From Pseudomonas sp. FEN (GTDB lineage Bacteria; Pseudomonadota; Gammaproteobacteria; Pseudomonadales; Pseudomonadaceae), in the NCBI RefSeq assembly GCF_904067045.1, contig NZ_CAJFDC010000003.1, positions 36,077-100,076 of the forward strand: a DNA stretch of 64,000 bases, written 5' to 3'. Position numbers and translations under genes: made by a program. Each line of letters opens with the position of its first letter. Within the stretch, counting starts at the first letter, position 1. Under the pieces are notes generated by a model. The model saw only the letters and a list, made by a program, of their open reading frames with translations. It searched no databases and had not been told where the DNA came from. This document shows, one piece after another, positions 30,613 through 40,707 of this stretch.

Positions 30613-32706
30613 ATGAGGTGTCCGGTTTTGTCCAGGTTCAATGCGAGGTTACTGTTAACCCTGTTCCTCCTGTGTGCCAGTGCTGGAGCAGGGGCCGCGC
30701 CCGCGGTTCCGACGCCCGCCGGCACGGCGGCGAAACCCGAAGTGCTGGTGCAGGGCGGATTGCTCGGCACCCTCAGTTCCAGCATCGATGATGCGCAGAA
30801 CCAACTCGACCTCAACGGTCATCTGCTCGACGCCTGGCGTCTGCGGGCCGACCGGGCCGCCGATGAGGTGGGCCAACTGGTCAGCCAGACTCGCGAGCGT
30901 TCACCCTGGAGCATGGTCGGCGACTTCCTGGTGCTGTCGCTGGTGTGGCTCGGCAGCTTCGCGGCCTTGACCACGGCGGGGTGCTTCGCCGTCCGTCGTA
31001 TCAGCCGGCATCGCTGGTTGCAGTCACGCGAGCGCAGCCTGGCGATGCTCGGTTACCTCTTGCCTTACCTGCTGCCGGCACTGCTCTCCCTGCCGCTGAC
31101 CCTCTACGTCAGCCACTTCCTGCAGGCTTCGGCGGGACGGGCGCTGGCGTTGTGCCTGGTCTACGCCACCAACAGCGGTGTTTTCACCAGTGCGGCGCTG
31201 CTCTGCCTGACGCTGTTGTTCGATCACGGCCACAAGCGCCGGGCCGTGCGGATCATTCGCGCCGACAGCCCGCGTCAGCTGTTTGCAATCGGTTTCCTGG
31301 CGGCCTTGAGCGATGCCCTGACCAGCCCGCAGATCGCTCAGCAACTGGGTGGCAATATCACCAGCAGCGTCGCGGTGTTCACGGCTTTGTTCGCCTCGAT
31401 CCTGTTCGGCGCGCTGGTGTTCAGGTTGCGGCGAGCGGTGGCGCATCTGATCCGCAATCGCCCGCTGAGCCAGCGCCTGAAGCAGCCGGCGCTGCAGGAG
31501 TCGCTGCGGATCTTTTCCGGGTTGTGGTACTGGCCGATCCTGTTGATGGTGCTGGTCTCCACGGTCAATCTGATCGGTACCGGCGAGGACAGCCAGAAAG
31601 CCTTGCGTTGCGCCTTGCTGACCACTGTCCTGCTGATTGCCACGGTGTTTCTCAGCACCGTGTTCCAGCACCTGTTCAAATCCCGCGGCGTGGCGACGAT
31701 CCAGCGCAGCAGCGTCTACAAGGAGCGCTTGCTCAGTGTATTGCACGCCGTGCTGCGCATTGCTTTGGCAGTGGGGTTTATCGAATTGTTGGGGCGGATC
31801 TGGGGATTTTCGCTGTACGAATTCGCCGAGCAGAACAGCGTGGGCCGGGCCATCAGCGATTCCCTCAGCCGTATCGGCCTGATCCTGCTGGCGACCTGGT
31901 TACTTTGGGTGGTACTCGACACCGCGATCCAGGAGTCGCTCAAGCCGCCGATCAACCGGCGTGCTTCGCGTCAGCCGAGCATGCGGGCGAAAACCATTCT
32001 GCCGCTGCTGCGCAATGCGCTGAAAGTGATCCTGCTGGTCATCGGTGCGATCACCACCCTGGCCAACCTGGGGATCAATGTCGCGCCGCTGCTGGCGGGA
32101 GCCGGGGTGGTGGGGTTGGCCATCGGTTTCGGCTCCCAGCAGTTGGTGCAGGATGTGATCACCGGACTGTTCATCATCATTGAAGACACCCTGTCCATCG
32201 GCGACTGGGTGGTCCTCGATTCCGGGCACGCCGGCACGGTGGAAGGCCTGACCATTCGGACCTTGCGCCTGCGTGATGGCAAGGGATTCGTGCATTCGGT
32301 GCCGTTCGGACAGATCAAGGCGGTGACCAATCAGTCGCGGCAATTCGCCTTTGCGTTTTTCTCGGTGCAGTTCACCTATGACACCGATGTCGACAAGGCC
32401 ACCGAGTTGATCCGTGAAACCGGGCGTTTGATCAGCGAGGACGCGCTGCTCAAGTTCAACCTGCAAGGTCCGCTGGAGGTGTTCGGGGTCGATCGCATGG
32501 ACCTCAACGGCGTGGTGCTGACGGCGCAGTTCCGCACCATCTCGGGCGGCCAGTACAGCGTCAGCCGGGCGTTCAACGAGCGGCTGAAGAAGTTGGTGGA
32601 CCAGAGCCCGTGGGTGCATTTCGCGCAGACTTATCCACAGCCGGTGATGCTTGCGCCGAGGCTGCCGGCGGTGGAGCAAGAGCCCGCGCCACCAGGGACC
32701 GCGTAG
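30613..32706 (+). CDS. MscS-family mechanosensitive channel (large type)
   Basis: The 697-residue protein has a signal-like N-terminus, a periplasmic segment (about residues 35-95), many membrane helices and the C-terminal MscS pore and beta domain. The pore-helix text NVAPLLAGAGVVGLAIGFGSQQLVQDVITGLFIIIEDTLSIGDWV is near residues 495-540. This is the larger YbiO-like architecture rather than the 286-residue MscS. It opens under membrane tension in osmotic down-shock. The ATG at 30613 was preferred over the upstream TTG. Confidence 0.9.
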   Translation: MRCPVLSRFNARLLLTLFLLCASAGAGAAPAVPTPAGTAAKPEVLVQGGLLGTLSSSIDDAQNQLDLNGHLLDAWRLRADRAADEVGQLVSQTRERSPWSMVGDFLVLSLVWLGSFAALTTAGCFAVRRISRHRWLQSRERSLAMLGYLLPYLLPALLSLPLTLYVSHFLQASAGRALALCLVYATNSGVFTSAALLCLTLLFDHGHKRRAVRIIRADSPRQLFAIGFLAALSDALTSPQIAQQLGGNITSSVAVFTALFASILFGALVFRLRRAVAHLIRNRPLSQRLKQPALQESLRIFSGLWYWPILLMVLVSTVNLIGTGEDSQKALRCALLTTVLLIATVFLSTVFQHLFKSRGVATIQRSSVYKERLLSVLHAVLRIALAVGFIELLGRIWGFSLYEFAEQNSVGRAISDSLSRIGLILLATWLLWVVLDTAIQESLKPPINRRASRQPSMRAKTILPLLRNALKVILLVIGAITTLANLGINVAPLLAGAGVVGLAIGFGSQQLVQDVITGLFIIIEDTLSIGDWVVLDSGHAGTVEGLTIRTLRLRDGKGFVHSVPFGQIKAVTNQSRQFAFAFFSVQFTYDTDVDKATELIRETGRLISEDALLKFNLQGPLEVFGVDRMDLNGVVLTAQFRTISGGQYSVSRAFNERLKKLVDQSPWVHFAQTYPQPVMLAPRLPAVEQEPAPPGTA

Positions 32707-32774
32707 GTGTTTTCAGAGGCGGTATTGCCGCTAAGGGTGATCTTGAGTCTGGCCGAGATGGGTTTCAAATTTCC

Positions 32775-35700
32775 TTAGCTGATTGGCATCAGGCGGTATT
32801 GGGTCAGTTTCTTTCGGACCTCGGCGGCGGCGGCCTGGTCCAGTTCGAGCCAATACAACGGCTGACCGGCGATCTCGGCCGCCGCCGGAACACCATCGCG
32901 GTACACCAGGCGATTGCCCGCCAGCGCCGGTACCTTGCCGCCCGGCAACAAGGTTCCCGCCAGGTTCAGCGGGTCGGCGCCGCACACCGTGATCAAGCTG
33001 CCGTCAGTCGGGCGTCGGCGTACTTCGCGCAACAACGGAATCGCCTCCGGCAAGGCAAACTGTTCACCGGCCAAACCGCTGATAAAACGTCCGCCGCGGA
33101 TCTCGCCACGGGCTTCCAGTCGATGAAAGGTGCGCAGCAATTCCCGCCAACTCGGCAGCCAGTCCGCTTCCCGCTCCAGCAAGCGCCAGAACACCACGCC
33201 GTATCGCCGCAACAGGGTCATGGCGATATGTTCCAGGGTTTCGGCGGGCACCTGGCTTGCCGTCGACACGGCCACCGCCGAACGGCGCAGCAAGGCCCAG
33301 CGTCCGGCATCGTCCATCCCGCCGACAAAGGCCCCCCGTCCACGCCGGGAACCGCGGGCCTGGCGTTTGCTGGCTGGGGTGATCAGCGCTCGCAGGCCGG
33401 CAAAGCTGTCGGCATTCACCCAGCCGGCACCGACCAGTTCCTGCAAGGCGCTTTCCAACTCGGTGGGCAGCAAGTGCGCTTCGTGCAGCAACTCATCGAA
33501 AAACAGCGCGCCCTGTTGCGTCAGCGCCGCGTGGACTTTTTGCGTGCGCGGCGACAGGTCTTCCACCGCCGTCTGTTCGGCCAGGCTGCTCCACAGCGCG
33601 ACCTGACCCCGGGGCAGCAATACCACCGGCGTATTGCGCGAAGCCGCGCTGGCGTTTTTGCCACGGGTACTGAGGCGCGCCCAGACCAGCTTGCCCGAGC
33701 GACACAGCTCATCCAGCCAGCTCGGCGAATATTCTTTGAGGCGCGTGGCCAGCACATCGCTGTCCCAGGCCCCGGCGGCGACCGGATAGCCTTCGAACTG
33801 GCTGAGGATCATCGCCAGGGCGGCGCTGCCCTGGCCCTGGCAATTGGGGGAAAGGTGCTGCCAGTCGAACAGGAAACGCATGAAATCCTGCACTGTCACC
33901 GGCTCGATTTCCCGGCGCAGGCGCTTGACCGTGTAGCGGTGGATACGCGCCAGCAGGTGACGTTCGCACCACTGCTCTTGAGACGTCCCCGGGCTGAACT
34001 GACCGCGCAGCACATAACCCTCGCTTTCCAGCTTCGCCAGGGCCTGGGTCAGGGCACGGGTGGACAGTGCCAGGGGGGCGGCGATCTCGGCCAGGGTCAG
34101 CGGGGCAAAGCCACTGAGGCGCGCGCGCACGACTTCGACGGCGGCCTCGTCGGCCTCCCAGGGGCGATCGAACCCCGGCGGCGGTTGCCAGGTCGGCTGC
34201 GGCGTGGCCTGCGGATAAAGGGCTCGCAGGCAGGTCAGACGTTCCAGGGCGGTCCACAGCGTGTGTGTCGCGTCGATCTGCAAACACGCGGCACGACCTT
34301 GGCTCGCCAGTGCCTGAAGCCAGGCTGACCACGAGGGATTGGCCTGGGCCTCGGCCTCGCTGATCGCCGCCAGGCTCATCAGCGCCTCATGCATTTCATC
34401 CTCGCTGTTGGGCGCGGGCCACGCTTCCCCGGCCACCGCCTGAATGGCCTCGGCATCCAGCGCGCCGAGGTCGTCGGTGCTCGCCGGATCGCTCCAGCGC
34501 CGGTTCAATACGGCCTGGGTGCGGCGTTCTTCCAGCGGTGCGTCGTCGAGAAAGGTGTAGGGTCGGGCGCTGAGAATCTCCGCCGCCAACGGCGAGGGCG
34601 CCGGCAGGTCGCGGGCGATCAGGCGGATTTCGCCGGCCTCCATGCGTCGCAGCAGGGCCAGCCAGCCTTCGCAGTCCATGGCTTCGTGGAGGCAATCGTC
34701 AAGGGTCTGCTCCACCAGCGGATGGTCGGGAATCTCGCGCTCGCCGGCGAGGTTTTCCAGGCAGGCGATCTGGTCCGGGAACACGCAGGCGGTCAGGTCT
34801 TCAGCTTTCATCCGCTGGATCTGCGGCGCCACCTTGCGTCCGCCGACAAAACGCGGCAGCGCCAGCGCTACCCCGGCATTCCAGCGCCAGCGCACGCCGA
34901 ACAGCGGGGCGTCGAGCACGGCCTGGATCAGGATATGTTCGCCGCTGTGGCTGTTGAGGTAGCGCCAGACCTCGTCCAGGGCGAAGCTGTGGCTGGTGGA
35001 CAGCGACAGCACGATGGCGTCCTCGCTGGCGGCGGCCTGCAATTCGAAGTTGAAGGTGCGGCAGAAACGCTTGCGCAGGGCCAGGCCCCAGGCGCGGTTG
35101 ATCCGGCTGCCGAACGGGCTGTGGATCACCAGTTGGGTGCCACCGGATTCGTCGAAGAACCGCTCCATGATCAGGGTGTCCTGCGAAGGCAGGGCCCCCA
35201 GGCATTGTCGGGCACGGGCCAGGTACTCGACGATCTGCTCGGCGCTGGCCGGGTCCAGGCCAAGTCTCGCGCGCAGCCAGTCGAGGCTCGGCCGCAAGTC
35301 CCCTGGCGTCGTGCCCAGCAGTTCATCCAGATGGGCGTGCAGGCGCGCCACGGCAAAGGACAGTTCGGCGCTGCGCCCCGGTGCCTCGCCCAGCCAGAAC
35401 GGAATACTCGGCGGCTGGCCATGGGCATCCTCGACCCGCACCTTGCCGGTCTCGACCCGCAGGATGCGATAGGAACTGTTGCCCAGTTGGAACACATCGC
35501 CGGCGATGCTTTCCACCGCGAAGTCCTCGTGCACCGTGCCGATGTTCAGGCCCTGGGGTTCGAGCAGCACGCTGTAGTCGGCGTTGTCCGGGATGGTGCC
35601 GCCGCTGGTGAGGGCGGTCAGTTGGCTGCCACGCCGTCCGCGCAGGCTCTGGCTCAGGGCGTCGCGGTGAATATAGGCGCTGCGCAGGCCCTGGCGACTG

Positions 35701-37097
35701 TTGAAACCTTCGGCGAGCATCCGCAGCAGGGCCTGGTAATGGGCCTCGTCCAGTTCGGCATAGGGCGCGGCGCGGCGGATCAGGGCCAGCAGCGATTGCT
35801 CCGGCCATTCCTGGCAACTGACTTCGGCGACGATCTGCTGGGCCAGCACATCCAGCGGAGCGCGGGGGATCAGCAGGGTATCCAGCTCGCCCCGGCGCAC
35901 GCAGTCGAGCAGGGCGGCGCATTCGATCAACTCGTCCCGCGAGGTGGCGAACAGGCGGCCCTTGGGCGTGCCGCCGACCTGGTGACCGGAGCGCCCGACC
36001 CGCTGCAGGAAGGCGGCAATGGAGCGCGGCGAGCCGATCTGGCAGACCAGCTCGACTTCGCCGATATCGATACCCAGTTCCAGCGAGGCGGTGGCGATCA
36101 GCACCTGCAGTTCACCGCGCTTGAGCCGTTGTTCGGCGTCCAGCCGCTGCTCCTTGGCAAGGCTGCCATGGTGGGCGGCGACCGCCTCTTTGCCCAGGCG
36201 CTCGCTCAGGTGCCGGGCCAGGCGTTCGGCCAGGCGCCGGGTGTTGACGAAGATCAGCGTGGTGCGGTGCTCCCGGGCCAGCTCGGCGAGGCGTTCGTAG
36301 ACCTGTTCCCAGACATCGTTGGCCATTACCGCCGTCAACGGCACGGGCGGTACCTCGATGCCCAGGTCACGGGGGCGGGCGTGACCGATATCGATGATTT
36401 CGCAGGCGCGACCCGTGCCGACCAGAAAGCGCGACACCGCATCGATGGGTTTTTGCGTGGCCGACAGGCCGATACGCAGCAATGGCTCGCCACACAACGC
36501 CTGCAAGCGCTCCAGGCTCAGAGCCAGGTGGCTGCCGCGCTTGCTGGACGCAATGGCGTGGATCTCATCGACGATCACCGTGCGCACACTGCTCAGCATG
36601 CGCCGGCCGGAGTCGGAACCGAGCAGGACATAGAGCGATTCCGGCGTGGTCACCAGGATATGCGGCGCGGTCTTGCGCAGGCGCGTGCGTTCGCTCTGCG
36701 GGGTGTCGCCGGTGCGCACCGCGGTGGTGATCGACAGTGGTGGCAGGCCCAACTGCTCTAGCTGTGCGGCGATACCGGCGAGCGGCTCCTGCAGGTTGAT
36801 GCGGATATCGTTGGACAGCGCCTTGAGCGGCGATACATAGACGACCAGGGTTTCGTTCGGCAGTTTGCCGCCCTGGGCCAGGCCCTGGTGAACCAGATCG
36901 TCGATCACCGCGAGAAAGGCCGTCAGGGTCTTGCCGGAGCCGGTGGGCGCGGCGATCAGTGTCGAGTGGCGCTGGCGGATCAACGGCCAGGCGCGGGCCT
37001 GGGCGGCGGTGACGTCCGGAAAAGTGTTGCGAAACCAGGCGCCGACGGCCGGGTGGAAACCCACCAGGGCATCGTGGGCCGATTCGGGGAGATTCAT
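32775..37097 (-). CDS. lhr: Lhr-type large ATP-dependent DNA helicase
   Basis: The 1440-residue protein has SF2 helicase motifs: Walker A (APTGSGKTLTAF near residue 50), DEIH box (VIVDEIHAIASSKRG), SATQKP and the C-terminal RecA-fold motif (QRVGRSGHQVGG). The long Lhr-specific winged-helix and beta-barrel regions follow, including the DEAD/Lhr-associated part around residues 690-790. Lhr proteins act in DNA repair, some with RNA:DNA unwinding or uracil-glycosylase-linked roles. I start at MNLPESAHDALVGFHP. The frame is open upstream but not conserved. The stop lies 68 bp from the convergent MscS-family gene. Confidence 0.93.
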   Translation of the reverse strand: MNLPESAHDALVGFHPAVGAWFRNTFPDVTAAQARAWPLIRQRHSTLIAAPTGSGKTLTAFLAVIDDLVHQGLAQGGKLPNETLVVYVSPLKALSNDIRINLQEPLAGIAAQLEQLGLPPLSITTAVRTGDTPQSERTRLRKTAPHILVTTPESLYVLLGSDSGRRMLSSVRTVIVDEIHAIASSKRGSHLALSLERLQALCGEPLLRIGLSATQKPIDAVSRFLVGTGRACEIIDIGHARPRDLGIEVPPVPLTAVMANDVWEQVYERLAELAREHRTTLIFVNTRRLAERLARHLSERLGKEAVAAHHGSLAKEQRLDAEQRLKRGELQVLIATASLELGIDIGEVELVCQIGSPRSIAAFLQRVGRSGHQVGGTPKGRLFATSRDELIECAALLDCVRRGELDTLLIPRAPLDVLAQQIVAEVSCQEWPEQSLLALIRRAAPYAELDEAHYQALLRMLAEGFNSRQGLRSAYIHRDALSQSLRGRRGSQLTALTSGGTIPDNADYSVLLEPQGLNIGTVHEDFAVESIAGDVFQLGNSSYRILRVETGKVRVEDAHGQPPSIPFWLGEAPGRSAELSFAVARLHAHLDELLGTTPGDLRPSLDWLRARLGLDPASAEQIVEYLARARQCLGALPSQDTLIMERFFDESGGTQLVIHSPFGSRINRAWGLALRKRFCRTFNFELQAAASEDAIVLSLSTSHSFALDEVWRYLNSHSGEHILIQAVLDAPLFGVRWRWNAGVALALPRFVGGRKVAPQIQRMKAEDLTACVFPDQIACLENLAGEREIPDHPLVEQTLDDCLHEAMDCEGWLALLRRMEAGEIRLIARDLPAPSPLAAEILSARPYTFLDDAPLEERRTQAVLNRRWSDPASTDDLGALDAEAIQAVAGEAWPAPNSEDEMHEALMSLAAISEAEAQANPSWSAWLQALASQGRAACLQIDATHTLWTALERLTCLRALYPQATPQPTWQPPPGFDRPWEADEAAVEVVRARLSGFAPLTLAEIAAPLALSTRALTQALAKLESEGYVLRGQFSPGTSQEQWCERHLLARIHRYTVKRLRREIEPVTVQDFMRFLFDWQHLSPNCQGQGSAALAMILSQFEGYPVAAGAWDSDVLATRLKEYSPSWLDELCRSGKLVWARLSTRGKNASAASRNTPVVLLPRGQVALWSSLAEQTAVEDLSPRTQKVHAALTQQGALFFDELLHEAHLLPTELESALQELVGAGWVNADSFAGLRALITPASKRQARGSRRGRGAFVGGMDDAGRWALLRRSAVAVSTASQVPAETLEHIAMTLLRRYGVVFWRLLEREADWLPSWRELLRTFHRLEARGEIRGGRFISGLAGEQFALPEAIPLLREVRRRPTDGSLITVCGADPLNLAGTLLPGGKVPALAGNRLVYRDGVPAAAEIAGQPLYWLELDQAAAAEVRKKLTQYRLMPIS

Positions 37098-37162
37098 GGA
37101 CTCATTTATGCGGTCGCATGGCACAAGTTGCAAGTAGTGAGGTGCCTGAGTCTGGTTCCGTC

Positions 37163-37309
37163 TGTGGCGAGCGGGCTTGTCGGAGCGCCGCACCGCCGCG
37201 CTCGGCGGCGAAGCCGTCGTAAACCGCTCAATGTGTTCTATCTGGTGCCCCGCGATCTCAGGTTTCAGGGGCGCTTCGCACCCCAACGGGGGCAAGCCCC
37301 CTCGCCACA
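37163..37309. repeat. REP palindrome pair upstream of lhr
   Basis: tgtggcgagcgggcttg... faces ...caagccccctcgccacaa. This is the same repeat family as 15004-15135, with an insert of about 100 bp between the arms. No gene is supported in the lhr-RmlD-like gap. Confidence 0.7.
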
Positions 37310-37450
37310 ACGGTACCTCCAGGCACTTTATCCGTGACGGTTGCGCGCAAAACCCGCAAAATGCAAGGATTCTGGCTATTGCCAGCGGTAAGGCCACAGG
37401 CTTTTCCGCTAATTACCATCGTTCTGAACAGACCTGGGCCTGCTGACTCT

Positions 37451-38335
37451 ATGCGAATGCGCCTTATGTTACTGGGCGGCGGAAATGCCCTTGGGCAGGC
37501 GCTGATTCGCCTGGGTGCGGAGGAAGACATCGGTTTCCTCGCCCCCCGTCCGCCACAAACCGGCTGGGACGCCGCGAGCCTCACGCAACTGCTCGACGAC
37601 ACCCGTCCGGATGCGTTGATCAACCTTGCCTTCTACTTCGACTGGTTCCAGGCGGAGACGGTCGGCGAAGCGCGGCTGGCTGACCAGGAACGCGCGGTCG
37701 AGCGCCTGGCCGAGCTCTGCCAGCATCACAACATCATCCTCCTGCAACCCTCCAGCTATCGGGTGTTCGACGGCTCACGGGCCACGGCCTACAGCGAAAA
37801 GGACGAACCGGTGCCTCTGGGCCTGCGCGGCCAGGCGCTGTGGCGGATCGAGCAGAGCGTGCGCGCCACCTGTCCGCAACACGTCTTGCTGCGTTTTGGC
37901 TGGTTGCTCGACGACAGCACCGAGGGCACCCTTGGCCGTTTCCTGGCCCGTGCCGAGCATCCCGACGAACTGCTGATGGCCGATGATCGGCGTGGCAACC
38001 CGACCCCCGTGGACGATGCTGCCCGGGTGATCATTTCGGTACTCAAGCAACTTGATTGTGCCGCGCCACTGTGGGGTACCTACCATTACGCCGGCCACGA
38101 GGCGACCACGCCGCTGGCCCTGGGCCAGGCAATTCTCAGCGAGGCCCGGCAATTGCACCCGCTGGCCATCGAGGCCCCGACCGCCCAGGCCCACGCCGCC
38201 CGTCCGGATGCGGCGCAAGAGCCGCAGCACGCGGTACTGGCGTGCAAGAAAATCCTCCATACCTTCGGCATCAAGCCTCGCGCCTGGCGTGCGGCGTTGC
38301 CGGCGCTACTCGACAGGTTCTATCGTCATGGCTGA
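37451..38335 (+). CDS. RmlD-like extended SDR protein lacking catalytic Tyr/Lys
   Basis: The 294-residue protein has a Rossmann start (MLLGGGNALGQALIRLG) and RmlD-type text (LQPSSYRVFDGSRATAYSEKDEPVP). RmlD reductases have YGxSK after this point, but here the aligned text is RGQAL, so both catalytic residues are missing. It may bind a nucleotide sugar or NAD(P)H without classic reductase activity. In P. aeruginosa the orthologue (PA4068) sits beside oprG, whereas here about 5.7 kb separates it from ompW. Confidence 0.8.
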   Translation: MRMRLMLLGGGNALGQALIRLGAEEDIGFLAPRPPQTGWDAASLTQLLDDTRPDALINLAFYFDWFQAETVGEARLADQERAVERLAELCQHHNIILLQPSSYRVFDGSRATAYSEKDEPVPLGLRGQALWRIEQSVRATCPQHVLLRFGWLLDDSTEGTLGRFLARAEHPDELLMADDRRGNPTPVDDAARVIISVLKQLDCAAPLWGTYHYAGHEATTPLALGQAILSEARQLHPLAIEAPTAQAHAARPDAAQEPQHAVLACKKILHTFGIKPRAWRAALPALLDRFYRHG

Positions 38336-38410
38336 TGCCTCGTTCTCATCCGCGGCGCCGCCGGTCTGATCGGATCGAACCTGGACGAGGCCCCGCTGGA
38401 GTGCGAAATG

Positions 38411-38439
38411 AAAAAGGCGCCTGATCAAGGCGCCTTTTT
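38411..38439 (+). terminator. Terminator after the RmlD-like gene
   Basis: aaaaaggcgcc / ggcgccttttt is a perfect 11-bp stem with a 7-base loop and a T-run. It marks the end of the conserved backbone before the accessory island. Confidence 0.9.
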
Positions 38440-38785
38440 CATGGGGGATGGAAAGCGGATAGATGGCGGGCGGGTTCGGCTTAGAAGTTCTAGTTACACC
38501 TGCTAACCTTCGAGATCTGGCGATGCGCTCGCTAAATAAATGTTATTTAAAGTATTTTTAAAAATGTTTTCTTCGAAAACAGGTCGTTTCTATCAGGTTT
38601 TGTAAAGTACTACTGAAATTCTGACGGGAAACTTTACAAAGTAGCCTCGCTCTTGGGGCTCTGACAGTTAATCGAGCGATCTTCCCCAAGCTGATCCGCA
38701 ATGAGCTGGATAACAGCTAATACCTTGGTGGTTGTGCCGCTAGCGAAGATGCGAGCAAAAAAGATCAGCGACGCAGAGGGCGTGT
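38440..38785. other. AT-rich left edge of the accessory island
   Basis: About 345 bp of lower-GC DNA. On the minus strand an open stretch (about 38660-38770) reads FFARIFASGTTTKVLAVIQL and runs to a stop. It has the look of the last 40 residues of a regulator, faintly LysR-like. No start codon or complete domain is present. It is probably a gene remnant. Confidence 0.35.
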
Positions 38786-39292
38786 TCAACGAGGTAAGTG
38801 GCTAAGCGCTAGCGCCACCCAGTACGCATCGCGAGAGGTATCTGCCTGGCGAATGCGCGGCGGCACGAACTGGACAGTGTAGTAAACGACGATAAAATCA
38901 CTATTTACATAGTTGAAGGTCAGAATATCGTCGGTGACGAAACTGACGTTCTCCAGCGGATCGCCCTCCAGCAATTCTCGGGCCTGTTCGGTCATGGCCC
39001 CTTCGACGTCAATGTCTACCCACTGCACCGAAGTGCCATGGCGCTTGGCGAGTTTTCGGGTCAGCGCACCGGTCGAACTTCCCAGCTCGTAGCAAGTACT
39101 ATCGCTTTTTACGAAGAAATCGCTGAGTGACAACACGATCTCATGCCCTTCATTGTATTTAGGCACTGACTTTGAAACGTGAGCGTCGAAGTGCTTGGGG
39201 GTCAAACCACCGAACGACCACGCGGCATTGCGTGTCTGAACGCCATCCCCCACCGTTTCCAATAGTTGTTGCGCAACAGTTTGGATTTGCAT
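38786..39292 (-). CDS. Truncated class I SAM methyltransferase
   Basis: The 168-residue frame has a CmoA-like methyltransferase N-terminal two thirds: the SAM-binding motif I CYELGSSTGALTRKLAKRHG, the acidic motif VQWVDIDVEGAM, DDILTF and the strand VVYYTVQFVPPRIRQ. After that the text becomes non-conserved and stops, so roughly the last third of the fold is missing. It lies 172 bp downstream of the MFS gene in the same direction. It was probably a pathway methyltransferase, and activity is doubtful now. Confidence 0.65.
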   Translation of the reverse strand: MQIQTVAQQLLETVGDGVQTRNAAWSFGGLTPKHFDAHVSKSVPKYNEGHEIVLSLSDFFVKSDSTCYELGSSTGALTRKLAKRHGTSVQWVDIDVEGAMTEQARELLEGDPLENVSFVTDDILTFNYVNSDFIVVYYTVQFVPPRIRQADTSRDAYWVALALSHLPR

Positions 39293-39464
39293 CTTTAGTT
39301 ATCCTCAGACAGATACAAAAAAACGATTACGTCCAATCTCTTCACAAACAGCAGGCGAAGATGAGCGGAGCGCCGGAGTACAAGCTCTGCTTGTCTCCAA
39401 CACTCGCTGAACGTTTAGAACTTACTTAGATTGCCGGAGGGCTGTCCGGCCTTGCAGGGCTGGC

Positions 39465-40676
39465 TCAGGCCAGTGCAGGCACACTCACCCTACGCCACAC
39501 TAGGCGTCCGAGGGTGATGGACCAGTTGGCCAGAGCAATGACGAGGATTAGGGATAACAGCGCCGGAATACCAGAATGTACGATCACCCTGCCGGCGAGC
39601 AATGGAAAGCCGAATACCCCTACGAAGTAGGCAAGGCTAAACAGTACCAAGGACTGGGCAGTCTGGCCCGCCGGCGCCTCATTTGCCGCCAACCCGTTGA
39701 TGACCGAATAGGTCAGGCCATAGCCGACACCGAGGACGATAGCCGCCAGCAAGTAGGTCACGAAACTGTCGACCGCGAACATAAACATCAGCACTGACAA
39801 CACCATCAATGCCGTCAGGATACAGGACGTCACGTAGGGGTCGCGTTTGACGATAAAGCCTGCGATCAGCAACCGACAGGAAATCGCAGCGGACATAAAC
39901 CCGATGAAGAATAGCGAATAGTCCAGATGCTTGAGCGTGGCATAGGACGTCTGGAAACTGGAAAGTCCACCGAAGATGGCACCGCCCAGCCCTACCATAA
40001 GGATCGCGAAGGCGGCCTTGGAACCGAGCACCGAACGAGCCGCAGCAGGGGTAATTTTGCATACGGTAACGGGTCCGAGCTTGGCCTGCTGATGCTGGAT
40101 ACGCGGACCCATCAGCAAGAATAGCGAGCCTCCCAGGAGGCTTGCGACCGCGGCCACGACGAAAGCCGCCTCGACGGGATAGCCGAGCGCCTCGGACGCC
40201 CGGCCGACCAGGGGCCCGGTGCCGATCCCTGACATCATACTGCCCGACAGCAGCGCGAAATACTTAACTCGCCGCGCTGGCTCGATGATCATCGCCACGA
40301 TGATTGGCCCCAGTGTGTAGAACACTCCCCAACCGAACCCGAGCAACAGGCCGAACAGCAGCATCAAGTTGCCGAATGCTGGTACTGCGGCAAACCCGAG
40401 GCAGGCGGCAGCCAGAAACACCGCGCCGGCGGCGATCGCCCTCGGCGCGCCAATCAGATCGGTCAAGTGGCCGGAAAAGATCACAGCCAGGAAGGTGCTG
40501 ACCATCGCGACGGAAATGACAGAGCCCGCATCGGACTCGCTGCCCCCGTGAGCCCTGAGCATCATGGCCAACAGGAAGGTCGTTCCATATGACAATGAAA
40601 GTAGGTAGCTGCTGAGGCAAAAGGTGCCGAACAGCCTATTGGCAGGCACTTGGCTTGCATCGGATACCGAGGACAT
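39465..40676 (-). CDS. MFS transporter of the island operon
   Basis: The 403-residue protein has about twelve membrane segments (SYLLSLSYGTTFLLAMML, ISVAMVSTFLAVIFSGHLTDLIGAPRAIAAG). The SGHLTDLIGAPR loop is the MFS A-motif position. A strong AAGGAG ribosome binding site sits before the chosen ATG at 40676. It lies 31 bp after the decarboxylase stop, so the two are one transcript. It probably exports the decarboxylase-derived product or imports the substrate. The substrate is unknown. Confidence 0.85.
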   Translation of the reverse strand: MSSVSDASQVPANRLFGTFCLSSYLLSLSYGTTFLLAMMLRAHGGSESDAGSVISVAMVSTFLAVIFSGHLTDLIGAPRAIAAGAVFLAAACLGFAAVPAFGNLMLLFGLLLGFGWGVFYTLGPIIVAMIIEPARRVKYFALLSGSMMSGIGTGPLVGRASEALGYPVEAAFVVAAVASLLGGSLFLLMGPRIQHQQAKLGPVTVCKITPAAARSVLGSKAAFAILMVGLGGAIFGGLSSFQTSYATLKHLDYSLFFIGFMSAAISCRLLIAGFIVKRDPYVTSCILTALMVLSVLMFMFAVDSFVTYLLAAIVLGVGYGLTYSVINGLAANEAPAGQTAQSLVLFSLAYFVGVFGFPLLAGRVIVHSGIPALLSLILVIALANWSITLGRLVWRRVSVPALA

Positions 40677-40707
40677 CGTGTTCTCCTTATAATTGTATGT
40701 GCGACTA

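Noticed and set aside
34389..36761. 790-codon and 572-codon open frames antisense to lhr
   Set aside because: Composition is that of a shadow frame (Gln/Gly/His/Arg-rich), and lhr motifs are clear on the other strand.
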